DNA of 64,000 bases from Lepidurus packardi (lineage: Eukaryota; Arthropoda; Branchiopoda; Notostraca; Triopsidae). This document shows positions 45,701-60,136 of this stretch, one piece after another; positions within the stretch are counted from its first letter, which is position 1, and every line of letters begins with the position of its first letter. The notes beneath the pieces are model-generated. The model was not told the DNA's origin, did not search any database, and saw only the letters and a list, made by a program, of their open reading frames with translations. The DNA is taken from positions 5,394,001 to 5,458,000 of the forward strand of contig JAKZAN010000007.1 of assembly GCA_023053545.1 (NCBI GenBank), in the 5' to 3' direction. Made by a program: the position numbers and the translations under genes.

Positions 45701-48700
45701 CTGCAAATAGCTGGGTCCAACCAATGGTTGTACTGTACAACTTGTTTTGTGGGGTTCCTCCGTTTAGGAAGAGAAGGAGAGAAGATATTTACTAAAAAGC
45801 GCTATTAAAGAGTCCATTTCCTAACATAATACGACCGACGGTTCATCGTTAAGACATGTTGAAAATGACGGGCTATTGTCCTTGTGTGGTTTGTCTACGT
45901 GTGTGTTAGGCAGCAGAAGTTTCTTAGACAAGTTTTCATTGGAAGATGCCGTGTTTCTGCGCGCCGTGCCACACCACACTGCAAACTAGATACTCCAAAA
46001 AATAAAAAAATGAAATGAAAAAGAAAAGAAGCTCCATTCTCCATCATTGCCAGCGTCTCGACGCTGATTATCGGCAATTAAGGTATACAGCCCCCAAAGC
46101 TTCCCTCCCATATTCCCTAAGCTTAGCACATACACGGCAACATCTGCACACAGACACACTCCATGGTGCCTAATTAGCCCCCCAGACTAAATTTTTCTAA
46201 CGATCGCCATTCATGAGACACTCCAGAGCTTGTCATTACATGGAAAGACTCCCCAACAGATCCCGCCATTATCAAGGCAAATGTAATCAGCGGTCGTTTT
46301 GCTTCTCATCCGCGTTTCAAATGACTCTGAGACTCCGGTATTACTTTATATGTCCTGAAAAACCCACTATATTGCGCTCAAGTTATTAGAGGGTTTCCAG
46401 GCGCGAGAAATTTTACAGCTTCCCAGCATCACCTTGTCTTTGTACCAGCCCGACCACCAAATGCCTACAAACAGACATAAAGATCCCCCCTATTATCAAT
46501 TTAAGCTTCAATGAGCTGACGTTCTATACCCACGAAAGCTAATAAAAAAAGAGCACACGGGTGAGTTAATGAAGGATTTTTTTTCTGGGGGGTGGGTATA
46601 GGTCTCTCTCTCTCTATATATAGCGGGATCTACGTCGTATATTCTTTCCACGCTCATTCAAGCGTTTAATGAGAAGTGACCCTCTCTAGGAAACGACTGA
46701 AGATGCAACATCTTTCAAAACAAAAGACCAGGGCACAGAAAGCTTCGCCTTCTCTTATATTATTAATTTCTCTTTATACAAATAAAATAAAAAAATTCTC
46801 CGCTACCCCCTCTTACTCAAATTTCATATATTCCCAAACTTTAGAGCCTTCGCTTTCTATGGAATACAGGGTACTTTGGCATTAGCACTACGGATATCCT
46901 AGTGAAAGTGAATCAATCCAAAAGGGAGCAAACAATGAGAAACAACTTTTTTTCTTTTTTTTTTTTTTTTTTACAAGAAGGCGCGCGGTTTTTTGTTTGT
47001 TAGCTTGTAGCTCTATAGCGCTTCTGCCATTCCTGTCCTCTATATCCCACATATCACCCCATTTTAATCCTGTCCGAAAAAGCCCCGTGCATACTCACGG
47101 GGTCTCAACTCGAAAAGAAGAGAAGAGAGAAGACGAGAACTGTTTTCTCATGCAAATCATTTCCTGGGCGCCACCCTCTTACGTGACAAAAGAAAAAGGA
47201 CGACCCCATCGCCATCGTTTTTCCCCGATATCGGCCCTGACCCCCTCCACTCACTATCTCTCCTTCCAATCCAACTTCAACCTTATACACACTATGCTCT
47301 ATACCTATATCTCCCTTGAATTAAATCACGCGACCCTGGTTCCAATAATGAACGTTTGGCGAAGGAAAAGAGAGAAGGAAGAGAGCGGAGACGATCAAGA
47401 CCCCATAGTTCTTGCCTTGAGGAGAGCTTTCCTATGAATAGACCTGCATTTTTCCGATTCTCCGCTTACTTAATACGCACAATAAAGGCCAACAGCTTTT
47501 ACGTCTCCTTCGACGGATGGACACTCTACGGAAAATCTCCCCATTTGCCCAAGCAATGCCAATCAAGGACTATATACCCCTCTCTCCGAAGCCCACTATA
47601 TATATATATATATACATAGCTTTTTGCTTATACGGGATCCCATTGATGACAGCTTTTACACTTGGAACTATAGACAGCTATGGTCTATAGAGCTTCTCTC
47701 CAAAATATCCTTCCACCTCTACTGAGCTACAAGACTGAAGAGGACGTTATAGATTGAGGGGAATAAGTAATCAGACCGCACTGATGCTATGCAATGATCG
47801 ACAAGTTTTTCACAGACAAAAGACCCCCCTCTTCACCCTCTGTATTCTTTGGCCTTGTCTCTAATAAACCTTCATTCCATTTTCCATTCGAAAAACCGAA
47901 GCATTCAACTGGTGAACTTGGAATCCTTTCGTCTCGTTCAAAGTGATGATCCAATAAGTACATGGGCACCAGATGCAACTTCTCCCGGTTTTTCCAATTC
48001 ACTCGGTAACTGGGTACAAAGGCTTAGCTCTTATAATAATGTATGCACATAGGAAGTCGTGGTACTAAGAAGGAAGTGAACCTTTGCACGGCAGGAGGAC
48101 AGTTTTTTTAATTCTTTTTTATGCCAGCTAAGTATAATAATATCTGGGAAATAATAAGCTGGGTCTTCTCATCATCTAGGAACTAAAAAATAAATACGGT
48201 GTGAATAAGAATACTTCCTCAGCGAAAGCATAAGTCACGACTTGGGATTCAGCGGAAATCATGCTGCGGAATGGCATTCAAGAAAAAAACCCAGACCTAT
48301 TTACGATGTCATGGATGGAGTTTAATTTTAAGCTACTCTCTAACTGCTTCTTGACAATGAAATCCGTTCTTCAAAGGTCTGCAGCATTCTTTCAAGTGGT
48401 GTGGTAAGTTTGCTTCTTTTAAGTTCTTTTAAGCTGGCCTTTTTTAACTTACTGGGTTAGGGCCTGCATCAAATAAGCTGGGCTAATACTCTGTCTATAT
48501 GAGTGAGAAAATAGCCCAAGTTGAAAAGCCCACAGCTCCATGTTTCATTGGGATTTTTTGTTTCGGGCGATCCTGATGGTCCCCACCAACATTTTAAACG
48601 GGGTACCCCCCTTCATCTAAGATTTCTTTCTTTTTGTGTTGTTTTGTGCTTCGATTGCGATAGTCCAGCCATCCGGTTTTCTATCAAAGAGGAGCTCCAG

Positions 48701-49539
48701 CGCCATTCTGTTTTTCTTTTTAAAAAACTTTCCCGATGGAAACGATGGCTTAAGCTCCCATACACGCACACATTTATACACTAAACACAAGCAAGCCCCG
48801 AAGTTCCCCCACTACCTATAGTACTCTCCTCTTTCTATTTTTCTTTTTTTTTTTCTGGGAAGGACTGCCATTCTTCAGAGACTTGGACGAGTGTACTGTT
48901 GCATACCGGTTTTCTTAAATGAATCTTTTTGGCTGACCTTTGTCATTATGCCATGCACATACAGGAGAATTGGACGAAGCAAAAGAAGGACGCCCAAAGA
49001 GGATTAGTTTTTGGCCAAGCGAACTATGAAGCACAAGAAAAGTTTCCCCTAATTTTTAATCGCTGCATATATTCTTGCACAGCTCTTTGTGAGCTTCACG
49101 TCTCGTTTGCTAACCCTAGTCTTGTATTTCCCCTATTTTTTTCTGTCTTGGGCCAAAGTCTGGCAAAGTGATTAAAAGTTAACACATCACAGCACTACTT
49201 ACTGAAGAGTAACAAGGTTTAGAGCGCCAAAAAGCTTAAATCTTATTTCCTAATTAAATAAAATTATGCTTGAAGGACACAAAAAAGTTCGCCGGTGCTT
49301 TTTAAGCCACTTACTTAATTCCTAAACCGTTGTTCACCCAACGAATTATGGTCTGAATGTCAGAAGGCAAACCAATGCTCACCTGAACCTGCACTAGACC
49401 GTTGCAGAGATTTGCAGAAGATTTACAAGTCATGGTTTCAGATAAAGTACCCTGTATCTATTAAAGAGACTTTCAGCATCTCCTGCCAGTTTTAAACATC
49501 TTTAAAACTCCCGAGGTCTAAGTACACCTAGGCATTAAA

Positions 49540-49700
49540 CTAAAGTATGGTATTAATACTAATAATACTAAAGTTACTAAAAAACAATACTAAATAATCC
49601 AAAAAAACACCAGAAATAATCGTAAATAATCCTAAAAAATGCTAAAAAATACAAAATTATACTAAACATACTAAGTACGTATTAAACTACCGTAATAATT
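49540..49700 (+). repeat. Degenerate A/T minisatellite (TACTAAAtaa / AATCCTAAA units)
   Basis: Short units of the types AATACTAAA and AATCCTAAA recur about a dozen times with variable spacing. Confidence 0.65.
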
Positions 49701-51177
49701 TTATTAATGCTATATTGGCTAGACCCAACTTATTATTGCATACTGGCTATATTGTTTTGGCCAGTCGAGAATGTCAATGAGTAAAACATCACATTTTCAT
49801 TCGAAGAGTCTCCCGTGTGTCTCGCAAAGTATTGCACGGCGATTATCACCTTCTATTGAGATTATTAAAATGCGAATAAGGAAAATAGGTACGGGTATTC
49901 CATTACGTAACGCTGGCCAATACGTCTATATCGGTACCGCAGGTCGTACGGTACTAGGAGCCAGCGTTCTGTAAGTTAGTCACCTATCGATTAAAAACTG
50001 TCGCCCTGTAACACGGGTAGGTCTTTATTGTGTGTCTGCATGTCCCCTATATCACATCTACTGGTTTCTTACAAAACATCAATCCATTCGGAAAACTAGA
50101 CGGAACAAAGAAGGAGAAAAAGGTCTCTTTGAATGTGGCGGGAAACGTTTATTGAATACTGTTCGGTTGGGCAGCACTTGGCTTTGCTAGTTTTAAGCTT
50201 GAGGATTTTCTGGGAAAGTAATGCCAACTCAGGCGAACTGCACGTAAAAGTATAACAAGGTATAGCAATAATGCAAGCACAGAATTGGCTTGGTTTGAAG
50301 CCACTGTATACGCGTCAGAACAAGACGTCTAGTACAGCTTATGGCTGCATTGTTCCACATTTCGAACAATGACCAAAGCGCTGGCTGGTCTCAACGGTTG
50401 ACAGGCCTGTCACTCATATTCCCAGCTAACGTTTGTGTAATACAGTTGACAAAAGGGGTTACACCTTTGTAACACCTATCAAGTTCTCAACTGTAGGCAA
50501 AGGCCAAGAGTTGCCTTTTCTTCTTGCGAAAAAATAACAAGAATCCCAGTGCTTTTACCATTCCAATTCAATTCAGTCGGGTAGAAACGGGAATCAAAGA
50601 ACCCAATTAACTAAATCCTACCCCGGGGCTCTTTACTGGCAAGGAATCCTAATGAGAAAAAGTGCAATAAAGGCCAGAGGCGCATCAGGAGTAGTTGGTT
50701 TGGGCTTAGAAAGAAAGAAAACGAAACCAATATCTGTTTCCTTGGCGTCAGCCATGTGGATGTGTGGCATGAGATCTAATTTTAATGAAAAGATACCCGA
50801 GTAGATGCCGTTTGGATGCAAATGGGTGCCGATATCACCGCCCACAGTTACAACACAACCAAACGCAAAGCGGATGCAAATTCTAATTTTCATTTCCCCG
50901 CCACCATCCCAAACGGCTGCTTTTATTGTCCGGATTACAAGTCGGGACAAAACATCCCGAAAAGGACAAAACAAAACTTATGTTTCTTACATTTTAAAAA
51001 GGAAACAACATGAAACGCTGCCAAAACTTTTGAACGTTTTACGCACTTGAATTTTACGCATTTAAACTTAGCGAACACTAATTCAACACGTTCAAATGGA
51101 CAAAACATGCGAATTATATCAACCTTAATAATATCAATAATACATTGGCCTTCAAGTAATGACCCCCACATTTATCG

Positions 51178-51335
51178 AAAAAATTTCTCCTAAATGAAAT
51201 CCAAATTTACGAATCCAAATCCCGAATTTATGAATCCAAATTCAAATTTCCAAAATTACGTCAAAATTTATTCCACATTTATTCGAAATTTCCAAATCTG
51301 AATCCAAATTATTTCCGAATCAAAATTTCCTCGCT
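51178..51335 (+). repeat. Degenerate minisatellite (GAATCCAAATTT units)
   Basis: Variants of GAATCCAAATTT and TTTATTC-type spacers recur across about 155 bp with no fixed period. Confidence 0.65.
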
Positions 51336-53140
51336 TTGGGAAAGCGAATGCTTTATTTCAAGTACTGATTTGTGTAGTAGCATGGCTGACAATTGGCTTC
51401 TGTAATAAAGATGGAGATGGGAGTGGGGGCTTACATTCAACATTGATTATAAAGCAAAGTAAAAAAAGAAAAATAATACAAAAATCAAGTCCACTCAGCT
51501 TAAAATCATCCCCTATAACCGGTCACGAGGCGCTAAACTGGAAACGCCTCTTGTTTCGCAAATCAGACTCAACAAACCATCATGTGTAGTAGTGCTCCTG
51601 GCATTGCATGTAACGCGAGTAACACCTTTCCATGAATACAAAACTACGGGGAGTTTGGAAATGGTTTTGATATGGTGAAGAGGGAGGGGGGGAGGAGTAC
51701 CAAAATCAATAATGTGTCTTTTGCCTAAAAACCGACACACTCTAAGATCCGTTCTACGCATTTTTCCACTTCTCTTTCGCTCGGGTTCTTTTGCATCGCG
51801 ACTCGGGTTTTCTGGATTTTTACCCCCATATGCTTAAGCATGCATTTGCTTTAGCTAAACATAACAGCTTCTCAATCGGAGCTACTTTATAGCTAGCTGC
51901 AAGCAGCTCTTCTAGAAAAAGGAGACGATTCCCCCAAGGAAAAGAAACAGAGAAACGAAAAAGTTTCCGAGTTATTCATCAAAGGAATGCAAACTTCTTC
52001 TCATCAAAGATTTTTTTGTTGTTTCCAAGGAGATTTTAATTCTCCCCAGGGGTGTTGGCTATCATCGTTAGATCGGAGGTGGGATTGAATGTAAAACAGG
52101 CACTGGATTGGTCCTCACGCCTTACCAGGGAGCTCCACCCTTTTGATAAGGTTTGATATGCAAATGAGACCGCCCTGCCTGTTTTCTCAGCCCGAGTGCT
52201 GGAAGGGGTTGGGTGCCGTGTTGTGGAGGTGCGAGACAAAACGCTCGCTTGTTCTTTCTTCGTTCGACTCGCTCAACTTCGGGAGGAAGTAAGTAAAAAA
52301 AAAGAAAAGGACTACCTAACACAGACGCACATTGAGGAGAGCATGGGGAAGTATCCAAGCACACAGAGAAAGAAAAGGGTACCCTTTTTCTCCCATGATG
52401 CTCCGGGACCCCAGCAAAATATTGGGTTGGAGGACATGAGCGTTTGTCGGGCCGCGGGAGTTGTTGTGGATGGGTTGGGTAAGACTTGCGCATAGTACGC
52501 TACGCAAAGAGGGGGTCTCTTATATACAGGACTGCGGGATTTGTTATGCTGATTAGCTTAACGAAGCTCCGACGACCTAAAAGGCTCGGGCAGAATCGAA
52601 AGTGACGAAGGAAGAAGTAGAAAAACCCCGCCAACCCGACCGCTGTCTCATCAGTATGTCATTGCCCCAGTGACAAGAGCACACCGAACGGGACGGTCTT
52701 TACTTATAAAAAAAAGCCATTTTATTCAAAGTCGCCCTCTAAATCGTGATTAAGCCGCCCACAGTGACTTGGACAGTGATTTTAACTGTAGTAACTCATA
52801 AATTCTCATAGGTCACTCACACATTTGGTGGTGGTGATACACAAAATTGCGCTGTTCACTTTTCCCACTTATTCATTTTTCGACAAGTTTCAGGCGTTAT
52901 GAAGACCAATTGGCGCTCAAATTGCCCAGCCCCCAGGTTAAGAAATGGAAACTTGCAAATTTAGAACATCTTTTGATCGAGATGCAACAGTTCCGGAAAA
53001 ATTGAGGTGTTAGAAAAATTGAAGAAAAACTGAAGAAAATGAAGAAGACCTTGTAAAATCAATTAATTAATCCCCTTACCAATTAATTCACGAGACAAAG
53101 ATTCGAGGCATCATAATTCGTAAACACAGTGAAACACGGG

Positions 53141-54515
53141 TTAAATTCTTTGTGACTGTTGTTTTTCCTCTTTTTTCCGGTAACTGCGTGAAGAGCCGAT
53201 TGAGGAAGAGTGGAAATCGAGATACATTATTTGGAGTTGGTTTCCTTTGGACTTTTTGCTGTCAGTAAAACGCTGTAACTGCAGTAACTGACTTGCTACT
53301 TTATGACATTGAGGTGATAGGCCTTTACAAACTTTAGCGAGCCATCGACAACTGTTGGTACGTCTTGTTTTTCGGTTCGGTAAACGTTTTACTGTTTGGG
53401 ACACCGATCACCCCAAATGCCGGGGTTTCGAGGAGCGAATTTCGGCTTGGCACATGGGCATGTGGAGTGGAGATGGCATATACCTATAGACGAACAAAGT
53501 TTCCTGCGCTCATAACCACTGTGGACTGGTGAGCGCCATTGGATTGCCCAACTTGCGAGTTGAGCACATTGTTCCCGTACCCTAGACGTGAAAGAGTGTC
53601 TGCGTGTGTGGCTTCCTGTTCTTGGCAATGTGTGCTTTGGCTTGAGTTTAGTTGGCTTTATCCGTTTACCAGTTCATAACTCGTTCAGTCAGCTTAAAGC
53701 CCCCATAACTCGAGGATACACCCCCTTCTTCTGCCCAAGTGAAGTGAAAAGAGAGCCCCATACTCTCGCATTTTGAACATGAATTTATTGCGTAATTAGT
53801 GTGAATGAATTACGAGGGAAAATACTGAAAAAAAACGGTTGAATTCAGTCGCACTTATTAGGGCTTGTTATTAAGCCAAGTTTACTGTGCAACAGGAAGA
53901 CCTGGCACGTTTCAGATCCCCTGTGCTTTTTTGTTGTTTTCTTTTTCCTCGCTTTCCGGTAATTACATCGGAGTTTCTACACAAAGCGGTGAGTTAGTAC
54001 ATTTTCTGTTCCAGCGTGTGTATAACTCTAACCGCACACAAGCTTAATTGCTAGGACTCGGAACTAGCCAGTTCAGGGGTTATTAAGAGTTGTAAAGCTT
54101 CTCTAAATGCTTCTGGTTTACGCACGCTACTATAATAATTAATAATGGATGCAAGTTTTTTTTAATCGTTTTTCATGGATTTTAAAATTGTGCGTACATG
54201 CCACTGCGATAATTAGTCACACTAGTGTAATTTAAAATATCTTCCCTAACGAGTAGGATTTCTTTTAACTGGACAGGGTCTACAATAGGTTAAAAACTAG
54301 TCTCACTACAACAGACTTTTTTCCTTTTGGCGAATGCCAACTTTGAAAAGGAGTTTAGAACGGTGGCGAAGTTCCATAACAACAAGAAGAATTGCGTAAG
54401 GGAATTCAATACTGACTTACTCCCTGCTGATCTGGCACGAGATGAAATGTGAGGCCTGACTTGTTCTAATAAGAGAACTTGTGGGACAATTAACACCAAA
54501 AGTGGTAGATTTCAT
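53141..54515 (-). CDS. Candidate three-exon gene for a basic 147-aa protein
   Basis: The ATG at 54513-54515 opens an exon (54421-54515) ending at a consensus GA|GTAAGT donor. Exons 53484-53581 (acceptor TTTCACGTCTAG, donor TATAG|GTATAT) and 53141-53391 (acceptor CCCAAACAG) continue in phase to TAA, giving 444 nt and 147 aa. The product is rich in Lys, Arg, Ser and Cys, for example REVREQCAQLASWAIQW and LAKVCKGLSPQCHKVASQLL, the latter suggesting an amphipathic helix. I recognise no domain. The three-exon chain was built by eye and could be a chance assembly; no polyadenylation hexamer was seen close to the stop. Confidence 0.33.
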
Positions 54516-54622
54516 AGCATGCTATCTTTTAGCACGTGTTCACTTGCAAAATGGTGCGAGTTGAACAAAGAATTAGTCCTTCAACCTGCCAACTGATAAC
54601 GAGTCCACCTCCAGACCATTCT

Positions 54623-54689
54623 AGACACCACGTTTCTTCTAAGAGTTAACTTGATTCAAGATAACTCTTAGAAAAAAACGTGGTGGTCT
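54623..54689. repeat. Near-perfect hairpin (inverted repeat, arms about 26 bp)
   Basis: The left arm (54623-54648) is the reverse complement of the right arm (54662-54689) apart from one extra base in CACC/CCACC and a longer A run; the loop is 13 nt. Core arm sequences are CTAAGAGTTA and TAACTCTTAG, and CCACGTTT and AAACGTGG. It sits about 108 bp upstream of the candidate minus-strand ATG at 54515. It could be a small foldback element or a cruciform-prone regulatory site. Confidence 0.8.
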
Positions 54690-57600
54690 TATAATTAAGA
54701 AAGGTTTCAAGTCTTTTTTAAAAATAAATTAAAATGACATTGATCGCCTTAAAACAAACAAAATAAATTATAATTTTAATAGTAAATTCTGTACCAACCT
54801 GAGTTTTAAGACTGTACGGAAGTCCGAACATGAAGCAACAGAAATCACAAGAATTGGTCACACTGAAATAATTGCCTTTCGGTCTGTGTGCGTGGTGGCA
54901 ACAGTGCTAACCATGACCTTGCATACTGTAGCTCGCATCTATATGCCCCATACATCAGTAGCCATGGCGGCAAGAGGACAGTCGAATGTTGAGTATTAAA
55001 ATATCCGTTTGCACTCCCTCCCTCCCTCCCTCCTGAACTCTGGAGGAACACAAAACAACGAAGGGAACATTTCCTTCATCCTTGGGCAGGAGCGCTGTAG
55101 AGTCCAACGTTTTTCTGCATAGGGCTTCAACGCTTCAACCTGTGCCATTTTCCTCCGCATAGGAAAGTCAACAAAAAGTCGCGCCTTTTTAATGGCGTTT
55201 TGTTTTCCAAAGGAGAACGCTATAAGTGGAATGCGGGGTCGAAAGTGCTGCGATTTCAGCTTTTTATTTGTTGTGGGTGATTGTGGGGGAGGAGCGAGGT
55301 TCAACGAGAACATGGGCGCTTGGAAGCAATGGTCAGGAGATTCCCAAGCCCGAATACAATTAGAAAGACAAAAGGGGTTTCTTCGACATTTGGTATGGCT
55401 CTTAATTGTATCGTTTTGTGTATGGGGCTATGGGGAAGGGGTGTTTGGAACGGAAAGTAAGTTCCTGCTCCAGAGAGAATCCGAGGGTGAGCCAGGGTGA
55501 GGCTTTTAAAATATCATGCAATGCACTCTCCTTTCCCCTGTGCACTGGTCTTGAACGAGGTTTACTGTGTGGGGGCAATAATGATATCGTTCTAGATTTA
55601 GTCTAACCCTGACGTAACTGTTTCTTGTCGTTTAATCCTTCAAATGCTTCAGAGTGCCCGACCTCGACGCAGCAAACGCTTTGTCAGGCATTCTCATCAA
55701 AAGACTTAACACTAGAGGGCAACCAAATTGTCGCTTTTTAATTTATTTAATTTTTAATTTATTGTGATCACATTTGTCAACTGATTCTAATAACCAGTGA
55801 TCATTATAATATGTCCTTTAAAATTTGATTCTGTAATGCGGTTGATTCTAATAACGGTCATCATAATAAGCGGCGCCTACTGTATGCATTTTTTCAATAC
55901 CTTTTTGTTCATATTTTATTATTTTATGAAAATTGTGTGATGCAGGGTACGAAGAGCGAGTTTTCTGTAAGGGCTTGCCGAGCTTGGCGAACATTCTCGA
56001 CGAGACAAATTACGTAAAATGAGAAGCTTGATTTGTCGAGCATATAAGAGTATTAAGGCTCGCGGCCCATTATCCAGATTAAGAGTAAAAGGGACGGGAG
56101 ATATTTTGTAATTTTACGGGGGGGAGCTTGATCCGACTTTCCATCACAGACAATGCGGCTAGCAGGCTCAAAGTTGTCCGTTGTAGCCACCCACTCAAAT
56201 TAAGAGATTGCAACCGATCAATCTGAGCAACCCGAAGAATAGTTGAGCTTCCATTCCTCCTCATAAGATTATTTATGTAGTTAGGCGAGGGTTTTGTGGT
56301 CCGTCCCAAACCTTCTCCCATCTAAACCCCCTAACAAGGCCGCTAATATGAACAAGTCATACACGACCCCCTTTGGACTTGCTTCGCTCCATTTCCTTTG
56401 CTTGACACCGGGTTATTTCTGTGCAGACCCCAAATTCTCAAATTTAGGCAAAATTACACAGCACCACGCTCTGTCCAACGCCACAAAGAAGCATTGAAAC
56501 AACGTGTTCCAGAATTACAGGTGCGTTTTGTTTCTTCACACTACACAACACATGTTCGTCGTATAGTACCTGCCTTAACGAGAAGCATTAGGGCTCACAA
56601 GCCGACATTAAAAATTATATGAAGAAAAGCCCTGGGAGGGAGAGTAAAAAGTAGCGTTTGCTAACTGTCAGAAGTGGCGCTCATTTCTGGAAGGAAGCCT
56701 AATACTTCGGCCGACTGCAAAGTGAGGATGTGTATAGACGGTTTTTCGCACTTTCCCCCAAGCGTCGTCTCTCTAATGCAGCTATAAGTCGAACACTGCA
56801 GAGCTCATTAAGCTAATTTGGGCCACCAGCTCCGATGTTTTATGGAGCATTTTATGGAGCGCCGCTGGAGCAGCCCTCGTCGAGCTGTTTATTGCATGAC
56901 GACTTTTAGGTTTCGGTTAGTGTATGAGTGTGCAAAGGACTCGGCATACTGTATTTCTCTTATCTGCGACTGATTTCTACCACGTCCAAGTACTGTTTCG
57001 CTACTTCACGACTAACTTATCTTACAAGTATAGATCTTGTACACCTCGCTTTTTTCTAACCACTCTCCTCCTCCCCTCTCTCCTCTCTGACCCTCCTACT
57101 CTCCCACCAAGCCTTTCTTTTATTTTATAATCTTTTTATTTATTTTTTACTGTAAGCGATACCTTGACTATTGAGCCTGCCATTACCATATGCTTTCTAC
57201 AGCTTTCAATACGCGAAGGATACTGCGTACTGGGTTATAGCCTAATTTATCCTTCAAGCTTTTTTTCGCAGGAAAAAGCTTTTTTGAAATCGTTTGCTTC
57301 TTTTGGACGCAATTGATGGCAAGCAAACCGTTTCACATACAGGAAGCCAAGCTTTCTGTGGGGCTGACGCACTCAGCGCTCAACGTCGCTCCCTTATGGC
57401 CCTCATTAATTAACCGCTCGAGTTCGGTCGGTCACCATGCAAATATGGAACAGCTACCACCCAGTCTTGCACTCCTCGCCATTAGCACCATCCTCACAGA
57501 AGCCTTTAGTCTTTCTTGCATTAGCCTAGCTCTTAGTGTTCCCCCGGATCGGAGGGAGTCGACGCCGTGACCACTTCGCCCCAACTCCTCTCCCACGGTA

Positions 57601-60136
57601 TTTCCACCCGGCGACGTCTTATCTGCACACCCGGCGCCACCTACACTCGACCCCACACTTCTCACCCTCCACGTGCGACCAAAGCATAGAGAGAAGCGGC
57701 CAGTTGGCTACAGACACTCCACCAACGTGCCTCATTACACGAGGGTCCGTGGAAAAATTAGTAGCGCATTTCAAACGCTCGTTTGCAACAAGGAATTCTC
57801 TCTGCCCAAGATCAGATGAGGTGGAATGGTGGGACAAATCAGTCTCGGTGGGGTATTTAAGACCCATTTAGTACAAAAGACTTCTCATAAGAGCCAGAAA
57901 AAGAAAATAAGGAATTGTCAGATATTAGCAAGTTGTGTGTTTTGAAGCTGTCCCCTTATTACGGACTAGCAAATGGATTCTATCTGACACGTGGAACTAC
58001 GAGTGCCGTCATTCCTTTACGTACTTGTACACAACTAAGATATCGAGCATGCCACGCTAATGCCACGCTAAGGGACCATGGGTATGTGCTGTTCTAAATT
58101 GGACGATCTAATTGCCCATTTAACGGAAGGCGGGAGGGAGTAGTATTTGTGTATGCTGCTGGGCCAAAGCGGTTTTCTTATGTGCTTTGCTCACGTGCTA
58201 ACTTGAACAAGCCATTGTCAGCTGAAAAAAGTCTGCATGTGGTGCGTGTTTCCCAGGTTTTTCGCATCACCACGGACACCACGCCGAACATTATTTTCTT
58301 TTTCCCTGCTCCCCAACCCGCGGATTTTTTTCAAAAAACACTGGTGGGGACTGGACAGTTAAAGAGAAATAGCTGTATGCATAAAAAGGGGCAAATCAAA
58401 CGTATAGCAAGGTTGGGGAAATTACACAGCACACAGTGAGCATCTAAGCAATCACCGTAGCGATTCAAGCATGCAGCAATGCGGTACTTTTCTACCCCAA
58501 AAAGGGTTATTTGATTAACCCTTCCCCACTCCAACCCAACGATGCATGATAGACAAGGTAATAAGGGTAGGACGAGCGAAACGAATTGGGGAGAGACACA
58601 GATACAGATTTGAAGTCAGTTCCAGGTTTTCCCAGCCGGAATCTCGTGTCGATACGACAATTGACAATTGGCTTTTTGAATTTTCAAATAACTTCATCAA
58701 TGTCCCGACTGAGGGTCTTTCCGTTTCATCAGAGAGGAGTCAATACATAATAAATAAGACCCTGTGACTGGTATTTGTACTGGGATGTCACCCACCTTTT
58801 CTAATAGAGCAGTGGTCTTTCAACATGCGTGTGCTGTCTATATGACAAAGTCTTTCTGATATAGAATCCAAATCCTGCCCAAGCCTTTTCCCTTGGAATA
58901 CTTGGAACAACTGTTACAGCCTTAAGAGTGTATCAGGTGCATGCTCGGCTCCGTTCAACTTTGAAGCTCTATATGCAACACGGTTATTGGCTGTGATGTG
59001 ATGTAGGATACAGTGTATTCTGTTGTGGCCGTTCATTTACTTATGGTTGATGCTGGCACACCCGAGAAAAGTTTGCATGGAGAAGCACGAGAACTTGGTC
59101 GAAAGACTTGCTCATTTATGGATGACCGCTCGCTCTCATTTCACTGGCAGCAATCCTATTTCTATTCACGGGTATATACATCTGCCTGACTAAATCATCC
59201 GAGTTGTACAGCCCAAGCATATCAGAGAGAGCTGCGGAGACGTGGCCAGCAAAAAAGAAAAAAAAAGGCTATTCCAAGTAACACAAAAGTCCGAGTTATT
59301 TTCGTTTCGTGGCGACCAGCAGTTCTTCCTCCCGATGTTCGGTAAATCTCATGAATACCAAAAAAGACGGCGCTGATGAGATTTTTGTGACCTTTTCTAT
59401 CACTGCTTTTCCAATCTAGGGTTCCCACCCTCTTCTTTCTTTCCCGCCCTTTTGCCTCCGCGTTAAGAAACAAGGGCAAAAAGAAATCATCCGCGTGGCC
59501 ATAAGGATCTGAATAAAAAAAGCCGCTCACATCCTAGACTACATTCAATGTTTCTTTCTTTGTAGTGTTTACTTCGGTTGCTTGTCCTAGGTTAGCTATA
59601 GGAAAAGCAATTATGTATCGAGCATGCTAATGAGTCATAACCTTGACCACACAGTAACCTAGCTGCGACTCGAGAAGGCTTATGGCTCAAGAAAGAGAAA
59701 AACAGTAGGTTCATTACAAACGAGCACTTGTATTTTGAGCCACACTATTTTGTTTTCCTTCCATGTATTATATGCTGCATGCAGTGCAGTGCCCCTTATT
59801 TCTTCTGTATGTTCTCTTACGCAGCTCCCGAGCGCGCTCATTTGGCCTCGTCCTCACCCTCGGCTTGTGCTCGTTAATAGCGTCATTAGTGCATTTGACC
59901 CCCACTTTTTCTTTCTCCTTCTCTCTTTCTAAACGTGCACGGTATGCGATATCGTGTCGTAGTCTCCTCGGTACAAAAATGCAACCATGTGATAAGGAGT
60001 TGTACAGAAACCATACCTATTTGACCTATACCTCCTCCCTCCGAGGGCGTCTAGCAAACAATTTCTCTTCTCCTCGGAGCGAAATTGCTTCCTACACCCA
60101 TAAGCGCTTCTCAAATGATAATTACAGAGATCAATA
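54690..60136. other. No supported gene
   Basis: Includes a more G+C-rich, CpG-containing stretch at about 57.4-57.85 kb with open frames on both strands and a TATTTAAG motif near 57855, which could be an isolated promoter. A 12-bp duplication (TTTTATGGAGC.) lies near 56.84 kb and an 11-bp one (ATGCCACGCTA) near 58.05 kb. Confidence 0.45.

Larger units (their letters stand above)
45750..53140. other. Gene-poor region with no supported gene
   Basis: Contains a T-rich run near 46.95 kb, (TC)n-(TA)n near 46.6 kb, (TA)n at 47596-47615, and two A/T-rich degenerate minisatellites. One exact TATGCAAATGA (52157-52167) precedes overlapping open frames on both strands near 52.2-52.5 kb. No exon chain could be supported. 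Confidence 0.45.
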
